The position numbers and the translations under genes were made by a program. This document shows, one piece after another, positions 43,379-51,031 of a stretch of 51,878 nt of DNA. Source of the stretch: Funiculus sociatus GB2-C1 (GTDB taxonomy: Bacteria > Cyanobacteriota > Cyanobacteriia > Cyanobacteriales > FACHB-T130). The notes below the pieces were generated by a model. The model was not told the origin of the DNA and ran no database searches. It worked only from the letters and a program-made list of their open reading frames with translations. Position 1 is the first letter of the stretch. Every line of letters begins with the position of its first letter. Where the stretch lies: positions 1 to 51,878 of the forward strand of contig NZ_JAMPKJ010000044.1 in assembly GCF_039962115.1 (NCBI RefSeq), given 5' to 3'.

Positions 43379-43981
43379 TTACTTAACACATTCCATAAAC
43401 AAAGATTCTGGGCGTTCTTCTTTTTCAGCAATACCTGAAATTTTACTTTCTCGATACTCACGTCTAACAACGTCCCGAAAACCTGCTTCTTGGAGAATCT
43501 TTCGCAATGAATTTTCGTTATAGTGCCAGTGATGGCGATTTTTCTCTAGTGTCTGTGTCGCCTCTAAAAACTCCGTTAAAAAGACTTCTGGACTGCTAGA
43601 ATCGTAACTCTTAATTAATTGATCAAGGTCGGGAACTGCGATCCGAAATATTCCACCCGGCTTGAGAACGCGATAGACTTCCGAAATGCAATTTAGCGCT
43701 CCCTCAAGATACAAATGCTCAAGTACGTGCGAGGTATAGGCAGCGTCCACGCTGTTATCATCCCAAGGAAATTTTTTGGTTAAATCGAGATAAGTTAACT
43801 GTCGAAAAATGCCTTTTTTATGCTCGTCGTAACGCTCTTTATCTAGCTTTCTTAAGCTAAACATTACATCTGCTAAAAAAGGTACTTTTGTGACAAAAAT
43901 GTGAGGGGTAATATCGGTATTGATCCAGCCTGGAAAGATGCGATCAAAAGACCCTAGATTCAATTTCATTGTTGTACTCAT
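43379..43981 (-). CDS. SAM-dependent methyltransferase (type 11)
   Basis: This 200-residue protein has KLNLGSFDRIFPGWINTDIT at the start, the acidic segment FPWDDNSVDAAYTSHVLEHL near 74-93, and VLKPGGIFRIAVPDLDQLI near 107, a typical class I methyltransferase of the methyltransf_11 type. It lacks the usual GxGxG of motif I and carries NLGSFDR there. It may methylate a sugar or lipid acceptor in the locus. It is the only minus-strand gene within the plus-strand part, and is convergent with the 486-residue membrane protein. Confidence 0.75.
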   Translation of the reverse strand: MSTTMKLNLGSFDRIFPGWINTDITPHIFVTKVPFLADVMFSLRKLDKERYDEHKKGIFRQLTYLDLTKKFPWDDNSVDAAYTSHVLEHLYLEGALNCISEVYRVLKPGGIFRIAVPDLDQLIKSYDSSSPEVFLTEFLEATQTLEKNRHHWHYNENSLRKILQEAGFRDVVRREYRESKISGIAEKEERPESLFMECVK

Positions 43982-44186
43982 GGTTCAATTCTGCATAAGG
44001 GGTATATAGTAAGTTTAGTGTTTTTTAGATAGCTTAATGAAAAGCTTTATCAAAGATTTATAAAATGTTTTTTTAATCTTGGAAGAAATTACAATGTATC
44101 AGTTTAGTTATAAAATAAATATAACAAAAAAATATACGATCGCTCTCTTACAGCGCTAGTATTAATTTCAACGAGATAAACGAGTA

Positions 44187-45056
44187 ATGGGAACAAGCAT
44201 AGCAATTCTGATAACTTGCTATAACCGCAAGCCTAAAACTTTGGCAAGTCTAGAGGCACTTTTTAACCAGGTATTGCCAGCTGACGTTGAGCTTTGCGTT
44301 TATTTGGTAGATGATGGCAGCACCGACGGCACGGCGGAAGCTGTAAGCCATATTTATCCTCAAGTAAAAATAATTCAGGGAGATGGCAATTTATTCTGGA
44401 ACGGGGGAATGCGGATGGCATGTTCTGAAGCAATAAAGCACAACCATAATTATCATCTTTGGCTTAATGATGACACCCTGATTTATCCCGATGCTTTGAG
44501 TAAAATGCTAGCAACATCGCAGCGTTTAGCTGAGCAAGGTTATGCGCCAATAATTGTCACAGGAGCGACTCGCGATCCAGAGACAAATACAGTTTCTTAT
44601 GGAGGCGTAGAGCGCAATACATGGTGGCATCCCTTCAAGTTTCGCTGGCTAGAACCAGGTGAAGAACCTACGCGCTGCGATACCATGCACGGGAATTGTG
44701 TCCTAATTCCTAGAGAAATTTATCAAACAATAGGAAACTTAGATCCTGACTTTAGACATTATGCCGGAGACTTTGATTATGGGTTAAGAGCAAAACAGAA
44801 AGGATATACAGTTTGGTTAGCTCCAGGCTACATTGGAACGTGTTCAGGAAACCCTTTGTATGCTAATTGGATGGACTCGAATTTGCCTATTCGCGAACGA
44901 TGGCAGAAAGCAGAACAGCCGAAGAATTTTACCTTCAAAGAACGGCAGTTATTTGCTCAGCGTCATGCGGGTATTTTATGGCCTATTTTTTGGTTGCTAC
45001 CGTATAGAAAATTACTTTTTTCTAGCTTCGGAAAGCGGCGACGGGAAAGAGCATGA
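44187..45056 (+). CDS. GT2-family glycosyltransferase
   Basis: This 289-residue enzyme has a GT-A fold: SIAILITCYNRKPKTLASLE at the start, YLVDDGSTDGTAEAV near 38, LWLNDDTLIYPDALSKML near 92 (DxD-type NDD), and HYAGDFDYGLRAKQKGYTVW near 192, where ED/GDFDYG is the family acceptor region. Cytoplasmic. It is followed by a hairpin-rich 160-bp gap before the next glycosyltransferase. The start ATG at 44187 has no strong RBS. Confidence 0.88.
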   Translation: MGTSIAILITCYNRKPKTLASLEALFNQVLPADVELCVYLVDDGSTDGTAEAVSHIYPQVKIIQGDGNLFWNGGMRMACSEAIKHNHNYHLWLNDDTLIYPDALSKMLATSQRLAEQGYAPIIVTGATRDPETNTVSYGGVERNTWWHPFKFRWLEPGEEPTRCDTMHGNCVLIPREIYQTIGNLDPDFRHYAGDFDYGLRAKQKGYTVWLAPGYIGTCSGNPLYANWMDSNLPIRERWQKAEQPKNFTFKERQLFAQRHAGILWPIFWLLPYRKLLFSSFGKRRRERA

Positions 45057-45083
45057 AAGTAGCTGCACCCTCGGATGGTGTGA

Positions 45084-45163
45084 CTATAAAGGCCGTCTAC
45101 GCGGTCTTTATAGCCTGCTAAGCTACGGCTTAGTTTATTTGCCGTTGACTTTAGTCGTAAGGC
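45084..45163. other. Cluster of hairpins in the gap between two glycosyltransferase genes
   Basis: A 12-bp stem (CTATAAAGGCCG 45084-45095 with CGGTCTTTATAG 45102-45113, one G-T) is followed by CTAAGC...GCTTAG (45118-45133) and by a weaker GCC...GGC structure (45141-45163). No T-tract and no ORF are present. It could be a MITE/REP-like element or a processing signal. Confidence 0.6.
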
Positions 45164-45217
45164 ATTTTTACAAAAATGAGACACATTGGTATAAAAGTTG
45201 AGAATAAAGAATTAAAT

Positions 45218-46369
45218 ATGGATAAACTCCGCATCGCCGTAGTGGTTCCCTCCGTCGAATTTGGCTCTTATTGGCGGCCAGTTTTGTACGAACTTACGAA
45301 AATATGTAAGAATACAGTTTTTTATACTGGTTGCCTTTGGCCTAAATTTGATCCTGAAGCTCCGGGAGCTTCCGCGGTTAAACTTGTAGGAAAATTTAAG
45401 TTTGTAGAAGCAACTCAAGTATCAAGTGGCTATGGTCGCGGCTTCATGGTGGCTTCACCGAAGATTGTAAATGAGTTACTTAAATTTAAGCCTCATGTAG
45501 TTTTTGCCAGTGCTTTCTCTATTTGGACTGTATTGGCTTTACTTTTCAAACCTTTGGGAGGTTGGAAAGTAGTAGTTATTTACGATGGCAGTTCACCCAA
45601 TACTAACTTTCAAGATTCTAAATTTCGTTCCTTCGCTCGTCGGTTAATGGTTCGGTTTACAGATGCCTTTATTGCTAACAGCCATGACGGTAAAAAGTAT
45701 CTTCAGAAAGCGATTGGAGCCGATGAAAATGGAATTTTTACTAAAACTTATTTGGTGCCAGATACGCAAGCTTTGCGGGAACGGCTTGAAGCTGCCAAAC
45801 AAAGTGAATTACAGTTAAAACGTCCGGTTTTCCTATTTGTCGGACAAGTGATTTCTAGGAAAGGGATAAAATCCCTGTTAGAGGCGTGTTCACTTCTGCA
45901 AAGTCAGGGATACTCTAATTACTCGCTGCTCATTATTGGGGATGGAGCGCAACGAGAGGAACTGGAAGTTTTTGTTAAAAATAGGAGTTTGGCAGAGCGC
46001 GTAACCTGGACGGGATGGGTTGAATACGGACAGCTTGGTGCATACTTTCAGTATGCAGATGTTTTCGTATTTCCTACCTATGAAGATGTCTGGGGTATGG
46101 TGGTACTTGAGGCAATGGTGTTTGGCAAACCTGTTTTATGTTCTAAGGGTGCAGGCGCTTACGAAATGATTGTGGAAGGGGAGAATGGTTATCTATTCGA
46201 TCCTCTGAAACCGGAAGAAATTGCTGAAGGTATGCGCCGTTTTATAGATAATCCAGATTTAATTGCTTCAATGGGTAAAAAATCGCAGCAACTGATAGCA
46301 CAATATACTCCTGAAGCGGCAGCAAAAGAAATGGCACAAGTGGCAATAAATGTAATAGAAAAAAAATGA
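45218..46369 (+). CDS. GT4-family glycosyltransferase
   Basis: This GT-B enzyme of about 383 residues begins MDKLRIAVVVPSVEFGSYWR. The C-terminal donor domain shows VFLFVGQVISRKGIKSLLEA near 207, YSLLIIGDGAQREELEVFV near 240, WTGWVEYGQLGAYFQYADVF near 270, and the motif FPTYEDVWGMVVLEAMVFGKP near 290 (E-x7-E). I start at ATG 45218; ATG 45176 would add 14 residues partly within the hairpin region. The next gene is another GT4 enzyme. Confidence 0.87.
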   Translation: MDKLRIAVVVPSVEFGSYWRPVLYELTKICKNTVFYTGCLWPKFDPEAPGASAVKLVGKFKFVEATQVSSGYGRGFMVASPKIVNELLKFKPHVVFASAFSIWTVLALLFKPLGGWKVVVIYDGSSPNTNFQDSKFRSFARRLMVRFTDAFIANSHDGKKYLQKAIGADENGIFTKTYLVPDTQALRERLEAAKQSELQLKRPVFLFVGQVISRKGIKSLLEACSLLQSQGYSNYSLLIIGDGAQREELEVFVKNRSLAERVTWTGWVEYGQLGAYFQYADVFVFPTYEDVWGMVVLEAMVFGKPVLCSKGAGAYEMIVEGENGYLFDPLKPEEIAEGMRRFIDNPDLIASMGKKSQQLIAQYTPEAAAKEMAQVAINVIEKK

Positions 46370-46377
46370 TTGGCTGG

Positions 46378-46450
46378 GGCCGCCCGTGAAGGAGGCACCA
46401 GCCTCTATAATTTCGTTTCCAAACTCAGCCTGGGAACGAAATTATAGGGG
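46378..46450. repeat. Interspersed repeat of the GGCTC...GGGAACGA type
   Basis: GGAGGCACCAGCCTC and ATAATTTCGTTTCCAAACTC followed by AGCCTGGGAACGAAATTAT form a palindromic element. ATAATTTCGTT...AACGAAATTAT are inverted arms. The longest open reading frame of the next gene runs through it (SFPNSAWERN), but I treat it as non-coding. Confidence 0.65.
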
Positions 46451-46526
46451 TAATGGGTATTTTAGAAAAATAAATGGGAATTATATAAATAGAAAGTTGC
46501 TAAGTTTATCAAGAGATGAAAAGCTT

Positions 46527-47780
46527 ATGAAAATCCTTTTGTCTGCTTATGCTTGTGAGCCTGGTTGTGGCTCTGAGGAAGGAGTAGGCTGGAATACGGT
46601 GCGACAGGTAGCAAATGATCACAAAGTTTGGGTGTTGACTCGCATTGGTTTTCGTCAAGCTATTGAGGCAGAATTAGAACGCAACCCGGTGCCAAATTTA
46701 CACTTTGTTTACTTTGATCCCTTCAACTGGACTGAGGATTGGCGAAATAAGCAAGGGTTGGTGCAACTTCACTACTACCTTTGGCAAATTCAAGCTTATT
46801 TTTTGGCAAGACGACTCCATCAAGAGATTTGCTTTGACATAGTGCGTCACGTTACTTATGTTAAGCACTGGTCGCCGAGTTTCTTAGCGTTGCTGCCAGT
46901 ACCTTTTATTTGGGGACCTGTGGGAGGCGCGGAAGCTGCACCAAAGCTTTTCTGGAAAGATTTTAGTCGGCGTGGCCAGGTTTATGAAGTGCTGCGAAAT
47001 TTAGCTCAATCTGTGGGTGAGTGTGATCCCTTTGTGCGGCTGACGGCTGTTCGGAGTAGGGTGGGTTTAGCAACTACGCACGAAACTGCGGAACGGTTGC
47101 GATCGCTTGGGGTAAAAAATGTCCAAATCGCTTCGCAAGTGGGTTTGTCTAAAGAAGAAATTAACAGTTTGGCGCAATATGGCCTACCTGATGGTAGTCC
47201 AGTGCGGTTTATTAGTGTTGGTCGCCTGATACATTGGAAAGGCGTAGATTTGGGGATTCGCGCTTTTGCGATCGCTCTCAACCACATCCCCGAAGCCGAA
47301 TACTGGATAGTCGGAGATGGAGGGGAACGGCAACGATTAGAAGCATTAGCGCACTCGTTGGGAATTGGCGATAAAATCCGCTTCTGGGGAGCTTTGCCGC
47401 GCCAAGAAACACTGTCTAAAATTGGGCAGAGTCACGTCCTCGTTCACTCCAGCTTGCACGAATCTGGCGGTTTTGTATGTGCGGAAATGATGGCGGCGGG
47501 TCGTCCAGTAATTTGCTTAAATTTGGGAGGGCCAGCGGTACAAGTGACTGAGGAAACTGGGATTAAAGTTGCTGCTGAAAATCCCGAACAGACAGTACAC
47601 GATTTAGCTAAGGCGATGATTCGTTTAGCTGAACCACAAGTTAGAATTCGCATGGGACAAGCGGGACGAAAGCGAGTGCAGGAAGTATTTGATTGGGAAC
47701 TCAAGGAAACACTTTTGCTTGATTTGTATGAAAAAATTCTGCCTCAGTCAGCTGTTGTAAATTCTGTTGTTCCAAAATGA
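46527..47780 (+). CDS. GT4-family glycosyltransferase
   Basis: This enzyme of about 417 residues begins MKILLSAYACEPGCGSEEGV, a typical opening of GT4 proteins. Its C-terminal part has RFISVGRLIHWKGVDLGIRA near 228, YWIVGDGGERQRLEALAHSL, IRFWGALPRQETLSKIGQSH, and the donor motif SSLHESGGFVCAEMMAAGRP near 310 (E-x7-E). The reading frame is open back to 46386, but the upstream 47 codons come from the repeat element at 46378-46450. It is the last gene of the polysaccharide locus and is followed by a terminator. Confidence 0.88.
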   Translation: MKILLSAYACEPGCGSEEGVGWNTVRQVANDHKVWVLTRIGFRQAIEAELERNPVPNLHFVYFDPFNWTEDWRNKQGLVQLHYYLWQIQAYFLARRLHQEICFDIVRHVTYVKHWSPSFLALLPVPFIWGPVGGAEAAPKLFWKDFSRRGQVYEVLRNLAQSVGECDPFVRLTAVRSRVGLATTHETAERLRSLGVKNVQIASQVGLSKEEINSLAQYGLPDGSPVRFISVGRLIHWKGVDLGIRAFAIALNHIPEAEYWIVGDGGERQRLEALAHSLGIGDKIRFWGALPRQETLSKIGQSHVLVHSSLHESGGFVCAEMMAAGRPVICLNLGGPAVQVTEETGIKVAAENPEQTVHDLAKAMIRLAEPQVRIRMGQAGRKRVQEVFDWELKETLLLDLYEKILPQSAVVNSVVPK

Positions 47781-47797
47781 CCGAAAATAATGGGATG

Positions 47798-47829
47798 CAA
47801 GCCCCGTCCTTCTAGGACGGCTTTTTATT
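47798..47829 (+). terminator. Terminator at the end of the polysaccharide locus
   Basis: CCGTCCT and AGGACGG (47804-47810, 47814-47820) form a 7-bp stem with a TCT loop. AAGCC on the left and CTTTTTATT on the right extend it with a short bulge and a T-tract. Confidence 0.8.
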
Positions 47830-47863
47830 GTCTTGTTCTTGGAATAAAGCATCAATGAAGTTC

Positions 47864-47960
47864 CTCATCTGACGGCCTGTCACCCCGTCAGATGAGAATG
47901 GGTTATGGGAAGTTCGGCTTCACATAACCCATTCACGTTATTAGCCTGTGACTAATAACG
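47864..47960. other. Array of three consecutive perfect hairpins
   Basis: The stems are CTCATCTGACGG/CCGTCAGATGAG (47864-47875, 47885-47896; loop 9 nt), AATGGGTTATG/CATAACCCATT (47897-47907, 47923-47933; 15-nt loop with a small inner GAAG/CTTC) and CGTTATTAG/CTAATAACG (47936-47944, 47952-47960; loop 7 nt). The first and third loops both begin CCTGT. The stems abut with almost no spacer. No gene overlaps it. The 47781-48053 gap otherwise holds the terminator and a G/C-rich tail. Confidence 0.8.
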
Positions 47961-48053
47961 AGGATAAAGTCAGTCTTTTTCTTCGCCCCCTCCTCATTGA
48001 CCAACTGGGGATGGGGTGACGCAGTGTGGCTGAAAAAGGAAGTAGCGATCGCC

Positions 48054-48434
48054 TTATTGTTTTTGGGCTTGGTAGATATAAATATTATTAAAAACTCCCA
48101 CCGACTCAAAATGATAAGACGGCAAAAACGAACTCACCGATAAATCCGTGCGGTAAATACTAAAGAAAATAAAATTATGCCTTTCTGTAGTTTCAGCAAT
48201 AAGTTGCTTAACTTGCGGACTACCAGTTTCTACCAGTAAATTACATTGACGCTTCAAAAAGCCACCGAAATCTTCTGACGCTTTTGCACAAACATTGTCT
48301 TTTAAATACACCGTCAGCTGCTGTAAGGCAAACTCTTCATACTCAGCCTGACTCGGATTAGTCATAGCCATTGCCACGCCCAGCCCAGCTAGGACGACTG
48401 TCCCAATTGTTTGAACAACCTGCAAACCCTTCAT
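48054..48434 (-). CDS. DUF4359 family protein
   Basis: This 126-residue protein has an N-terminal hydrophobic segment (VVQTIGTVVLAGLGVAMAMT), TNPSQAEYEEFALQQLTVYL, two Cys (NVCAKASEDF and RQCNLL) and an alpha/beta C-terminus with HNFIFFSIYRTDLSVSSFLP. This resembles the cyanobacterial DUF4359 family. The protein is probably anchored or exported, and its function is unknown. It lies between the hairpin array and the tRNA-His gene, on the minus strand. Confidence 0.7.
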   Translation of the reverse strand: MKGLQVVQTIGTVVLAGLGVAMAMTNPSQAEYEEFALQQLTVYLKDNVCAKASEDFGGFLKRQCNLLVETGSPQVKQLIAETTERHNFIFFSIYRTDLSVSSFLPSYHFESVGVFNNIYIYQAQKQ

Positions 48435-48552
48435 GGTACGCCTACGACTTATCTTTATGGTTAAGACTACGCCTGCTGGCTCCTGAGTTCCGGGGTAATT
48501 TTTGGCTTAGTGGATCAAACCGGAAAATTATGCTATAGTTAGAAACTGGAAT

Positions 48553-48627
48553 GGCGAGCGTAGCCAAGTGGTTAAGGCAGTGGATTGTGGTTCCACCATT
48601 CGTGGGTTCAAGTCCCATCGTTCGCCC
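48553..48627 (+). tRNA. tRNA-His (anticodon GTG)
   Basis: A full cloverleaf can be drawn: acceptor GGCGAGC/GTTCGCC (one G-U), D-arm with AAGTGGTTAAGGC, anticodon stem GTGGA/TCCAC around TTGTGGT with GTG at 48587-48589, and T-arm GTGGG TTCAAGT CCCAT. The discriminator is C. The base before the first G is T in the DNA, so the family's G-1 is not encoded in the obvious register. CCA is not encoded. A terminator follows closely. Confidence 0.95.
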
Positions 48628-48650
48628 TCATCTTAACACCACACAAAAAG

Positions 48651-48679
48651 ACCCCTCGGCGGTGGCCGAGGGGTTTTTT
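48651..48679 (+). terminator. Intrinsic terminator after tRNA-His
   Basis: ACCCCTCGG and CCGAGGGGT form a 9-bp stem with a 5-nt CGGTG loop, followed by six T. It ends the tRNA transcript. Confidence 0.9.
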
Positions 48680-48714
48680 AATATTTGGTTGTCAAAGTGT
48701 AAGCTACTGGTATA

Positions 48715-48900
48715 CTACCCCCCTTCCAAGGGAGGCAAAGCAGGGTGGTTGCATTTATTAAAAGAAAATTCTGAACGTTGATTTCGGCTGGCGGTAGGGG
48801 CATGGCAATGCTATGCCCCTACAAAATCTCGCAATTTTCGATATTTTCTAAGGGTTGTATGAAACCACCCTGCCTTCTAAGGGAGGCAAAGGAGGATCTT
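48715..48900. repeat. Nested repeat element between tRNA-His and DUF1232 gene
   Basis: The outer arms CCTTCCAAGGGAGG/GCAGGGTGGTT and AACCACCCTGCCTTCTAAGG are related by inversion. Inside lies the 27-bp palindrome at 48795-48821. The element covers most of the 48682-48978 gap. No ORF is supported. Confidence 0.6.
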
Positions 48901-48978
48901 ACTTTATGTAGCTCACGTCTAAGATCGCCCCAAGCCCTTTTCCCAGAGAGCCTAAGAAAAACTTGTCAATTACGTAAT

Positions 48979-49293
48979 CTACTTGATGGGAACAGCCTTA
49001 ACATCAACGGTGTCTGAAGAAGCTGTTGAAGCTTGGTTAGCAGCATCAGCTTCGCTAACTGTTTCCTCGTTACGAGATTTGAGACGCTGCGACAGCATCT
49101 GGGATATCTCAGAAACCAGCAGTGTCAAAAGCAAGGCATCGTCAATCTGTCCCACAACAGGAATAAAATCCGGAGCAATGTCAATCGGGCTGAACAGATA
49201 GGCCACTGTCCCCAGAATCAGCCACCAGCGATACTTGGGATTACGAATTGTGTTGCGATACCAGTTGTAAAGTGATTGGATTGAAAAATTCAT
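48979..49293 (-). CDS. DUF1232 (YkvA-type) small membrane protein
   Basis: This 104-residue protein has the DUF1232 motif YLFSPIDIAPDFIPVVGQID near 34-53, with two short hydrophobic segments (YRWWLILGTVAYLFSPI and LLLTLLVSEI). It opens MNFSIQSLYNWYRNTIRNPK. The acidic and Ala/Ser-rich tail is likely disordered. Function is unknown. It is divergent from exbB across a gap of about 200 bp with no notable features. Confidence 0.85.
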   Translation of the reverse strand: MNFSIQSLYNWYRNTIRNPKYRWWLILGTVAYLFSPIDIAPDFIPVVGQIDDALLLTLLVSEISQMLSQRLKSRNEETVSEADAANQASTASSDTVDVKAVPIK

Positions 49294-49496
49294 TCTTTAA
49301 CCCTCGATCTATTTTTAATATTGACAAATCTACCAGCAGTATGCAGGTGTGGATATCCCCCCGAAGTTTGACGCTTATGATGCGACAACAGCAGAAGAAG
49401 GTATCTCTTATGAATGACAATGCTTAACTAGAATTGGAATGGCTTTAACAGAACAAAGAAAACCTAAGCCGGGGAGTGAGGAGGAAAGAATCCACT

Positions 49497-50186
49497 GTGA
49501 CATTTCAAGAACTGATTGAAAAGGGCGGACCGGTGATGTGGCCCCTGCTGGCTTTATCGCTGCTATCTCTGGGAACAATTTTGGAGCGTCTGTGGTTTTG
49601 GGCGAGAATCTTAACTAAGGAAAGAGAGATTATAGATCGTATACTGGAGGCGGCGAGCCGCAACTGGGACGTTGCCGCAGAGATTGCCGGACAGGCGAGA
49701 AGACAACCTATTGGGCGCTTTTTGTATGCTCCCTTGCGGCTGGCTAACCCCGATCCAGAGGTGTTTAAACTGGCGCTGGAGTCATCAGCGGACGAGGAAT
49801 TGGCTGCGATGCGCCAAGGCGACAAACTCTTAGAAGCTGTAATTGCCCTAGCGCCTCTACTAGGTTTGCTGGGTACAGTTTTGGGCTTGATCCGCTCCCT
49901 GAGTGGTATTCGTTTGGGCGATTTGGGAACGTCTTCGACTGCTGGAGTAACTTTGGGAATTAGTGAATCTCTCATTAGTACGGCGGCTGGACTGGTGGTT
50001 GCAATTACTAGTCTGGTCTTCTATCGGCTGTTTCAAGCTTTTTTGTTTAATCAAATCAAAATTTTCCGCAAAGCCGGGAATGACTTGGAGTTACTTTACA
50101 GGCAGGAATGGCCGAAATTTGGCATTAACCCTCATAGTAATGCCATCAAACCGAAAATCGACAGTTCTGAGCCTAGCGATCGCTGA
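49497..50186 (+). CDS. ExbB/TolQ/MotA-type proton channel protein
   Basis: This protein of about 229 residues has three membrane segments: [20 protein letters not shown] near 11-30, [20 protein letters not shown] near 115, and [20 protein letters not shown] near 160-185. This is the layout of ExbB/TolQ proteins, which couple proton flow to outer-membrane transport or motility-type work. GTG at 49497 is chosen because GAGGAGG lies 12 nt upstream; an in-frame GTG at 49476 overlaps that site and would add 7 residues. The ExbD partner follows after 80 bp. Confidence 0.88.
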   Translation: MTFQELIEKGGPVMWPLLALSLLSLGTILERLWFWARILTKEREIIDRILEAASRNWDVAAEIAGQARRQPIGRFLYAPLRLANPDPEVFKLALESSADEELAAMRQGDKLLEAVIALAPLLGLLGTVLGLIRSLSGIRLGDLGTSSTAGVTLGISESLISTAAGLVVAITSLVFYRLFQAFLFNQIKIFRKAGNDLELLYRQEWPKFGINPHSNAIKPKIDSSEPSDR

Positions 50187-50266
50187 AATTAGTCCTTAGT
50201 CAATGGCTAATGGATTTTTAACAATTAGCGATACTTCAATTAGCAATTCTCCTCTTTTTTCCAACA

Positions 50267-50923
50267 ATGAAAGTAAATTTGGATACTCCGTCTGAAGAAG
50301 CGCGGATTGAGATTGTTCCTCTGATAGATGTCATCTTTTGTATCCTGACGTTTTTTCTGTTAGCTGGTTTGCAGCTAACTCGTCAGCAAGCTATCAGTGT
50401 GGATTTGCCTAAAGCTAGCAGCGGCACTCCGCAGATGCGAGAGATGTTGATGGTAAGTTTGGATGATGTGGGTCAAGTTTATATCGAACAACAGCCGATC
50501 GGCTCAAAAGATCAGCTATCTGTGGCACTAAAGAATTATCGCTCGACAAATCCCAATGGTTTGATGGTGCTGTATGCGTCACGAACTGCAAGTTACAACG
50601 ATGTGATTCAGGTGTTGGATTTGCTACGCGAGGTAGGAGGCGATCGCGTGTCTTTAGCAACTTTACCCGGTTCCGGTGACGGGACTTCTGGCTCTAATAC
50701 GCAGGTTCCTGTTGCTCCGGGAGTTACACCTTACTCCGGTACTGCTCCTATCCAGCCGTATAATCCCTACGCTGCACCAGCTCCCACTTACCCTTACAAT
50801 CCAGGTCAGCCGCAATTACCTGTTGTACCCGGACAACCAGGTGTTAATCCTACTGCACCCCCTGTCCCAGTCCCTGGTGCTACTATTGCTCCGCCAAAGG
50901 CTGATTCTGTTCCGAAGAGGTAG
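50267..50923 (+). CDS. ExbD/TolR-type protein
   Basis: This 218-residue protein starts MKVNLDTPSEEARIEIVPLI, with the membrane segment PLIDVIFCILTFFLLAGLQL holding the conserved channel Asp near D21 and a periplasmic ExbD domain to residue about 135. The tail (about 140-218) is Pro/Tyr/Gln-rich (VAPGVTPYSGTAPIQPYNPY and similar) and is longer than in typical ExbD. It forms an ExbB-ExbD unit with the upstream gene; no TonB- or TolA-like protein is in the window, so the work it drives is unknown. Confidence 0.88.
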   Translation: MKVNLDTPSEEARIEIVPLIDVIFCILTFFLLAGLQLTRQQAISVDLPKASSGTPQMREMLMVSLDDVGQVYIEQQPIGSKDQLSVALKNYRSTNPNGLMVLYASRTASYNDVIQVLDLLREVGGDRVSLATLPGSGDGTSGSNTQVPVAPGVTPYSGTAPIQPYNPYAAPAPTYPYNPGQPQLPVVPGQPGVNPTAPPVPVPGATIAPPKADSVPKR

Positions 50924-50944
50924 AGTTGATTCTGCCAATTTATA

Positions 50945-51010
50945 GAGGTAGAGGCGCGATCTTTAACTTACGGTAGTAGTTATAAAGATAATTTTTCACG
51001 CCTCTACTTC
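50945..51010. repeat. Long inverted repeat downstream of exbD
   Basis: GAGGTAGAGGCG (50945-50956) and CGCCTCTACTTC (50999-51010) are complementary except for one position, with a 42-nt middle part. It lies between exbD and the holin-like gene, ending just before a GGGAG ribosome-binding site. Confidence 0.6.
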
Positions 51011-51031
51011 TTGAAAGGGAGTAATAAAAAT

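Noticed and set aside
47798-47829. Intact IS200/IS605 insertion
   Set aside because: The hairpin resembles the ends of such elements, but no tnpA or tnpB coding sequence is present, so only a terminator is claimed and a remnant is left as a possibility.
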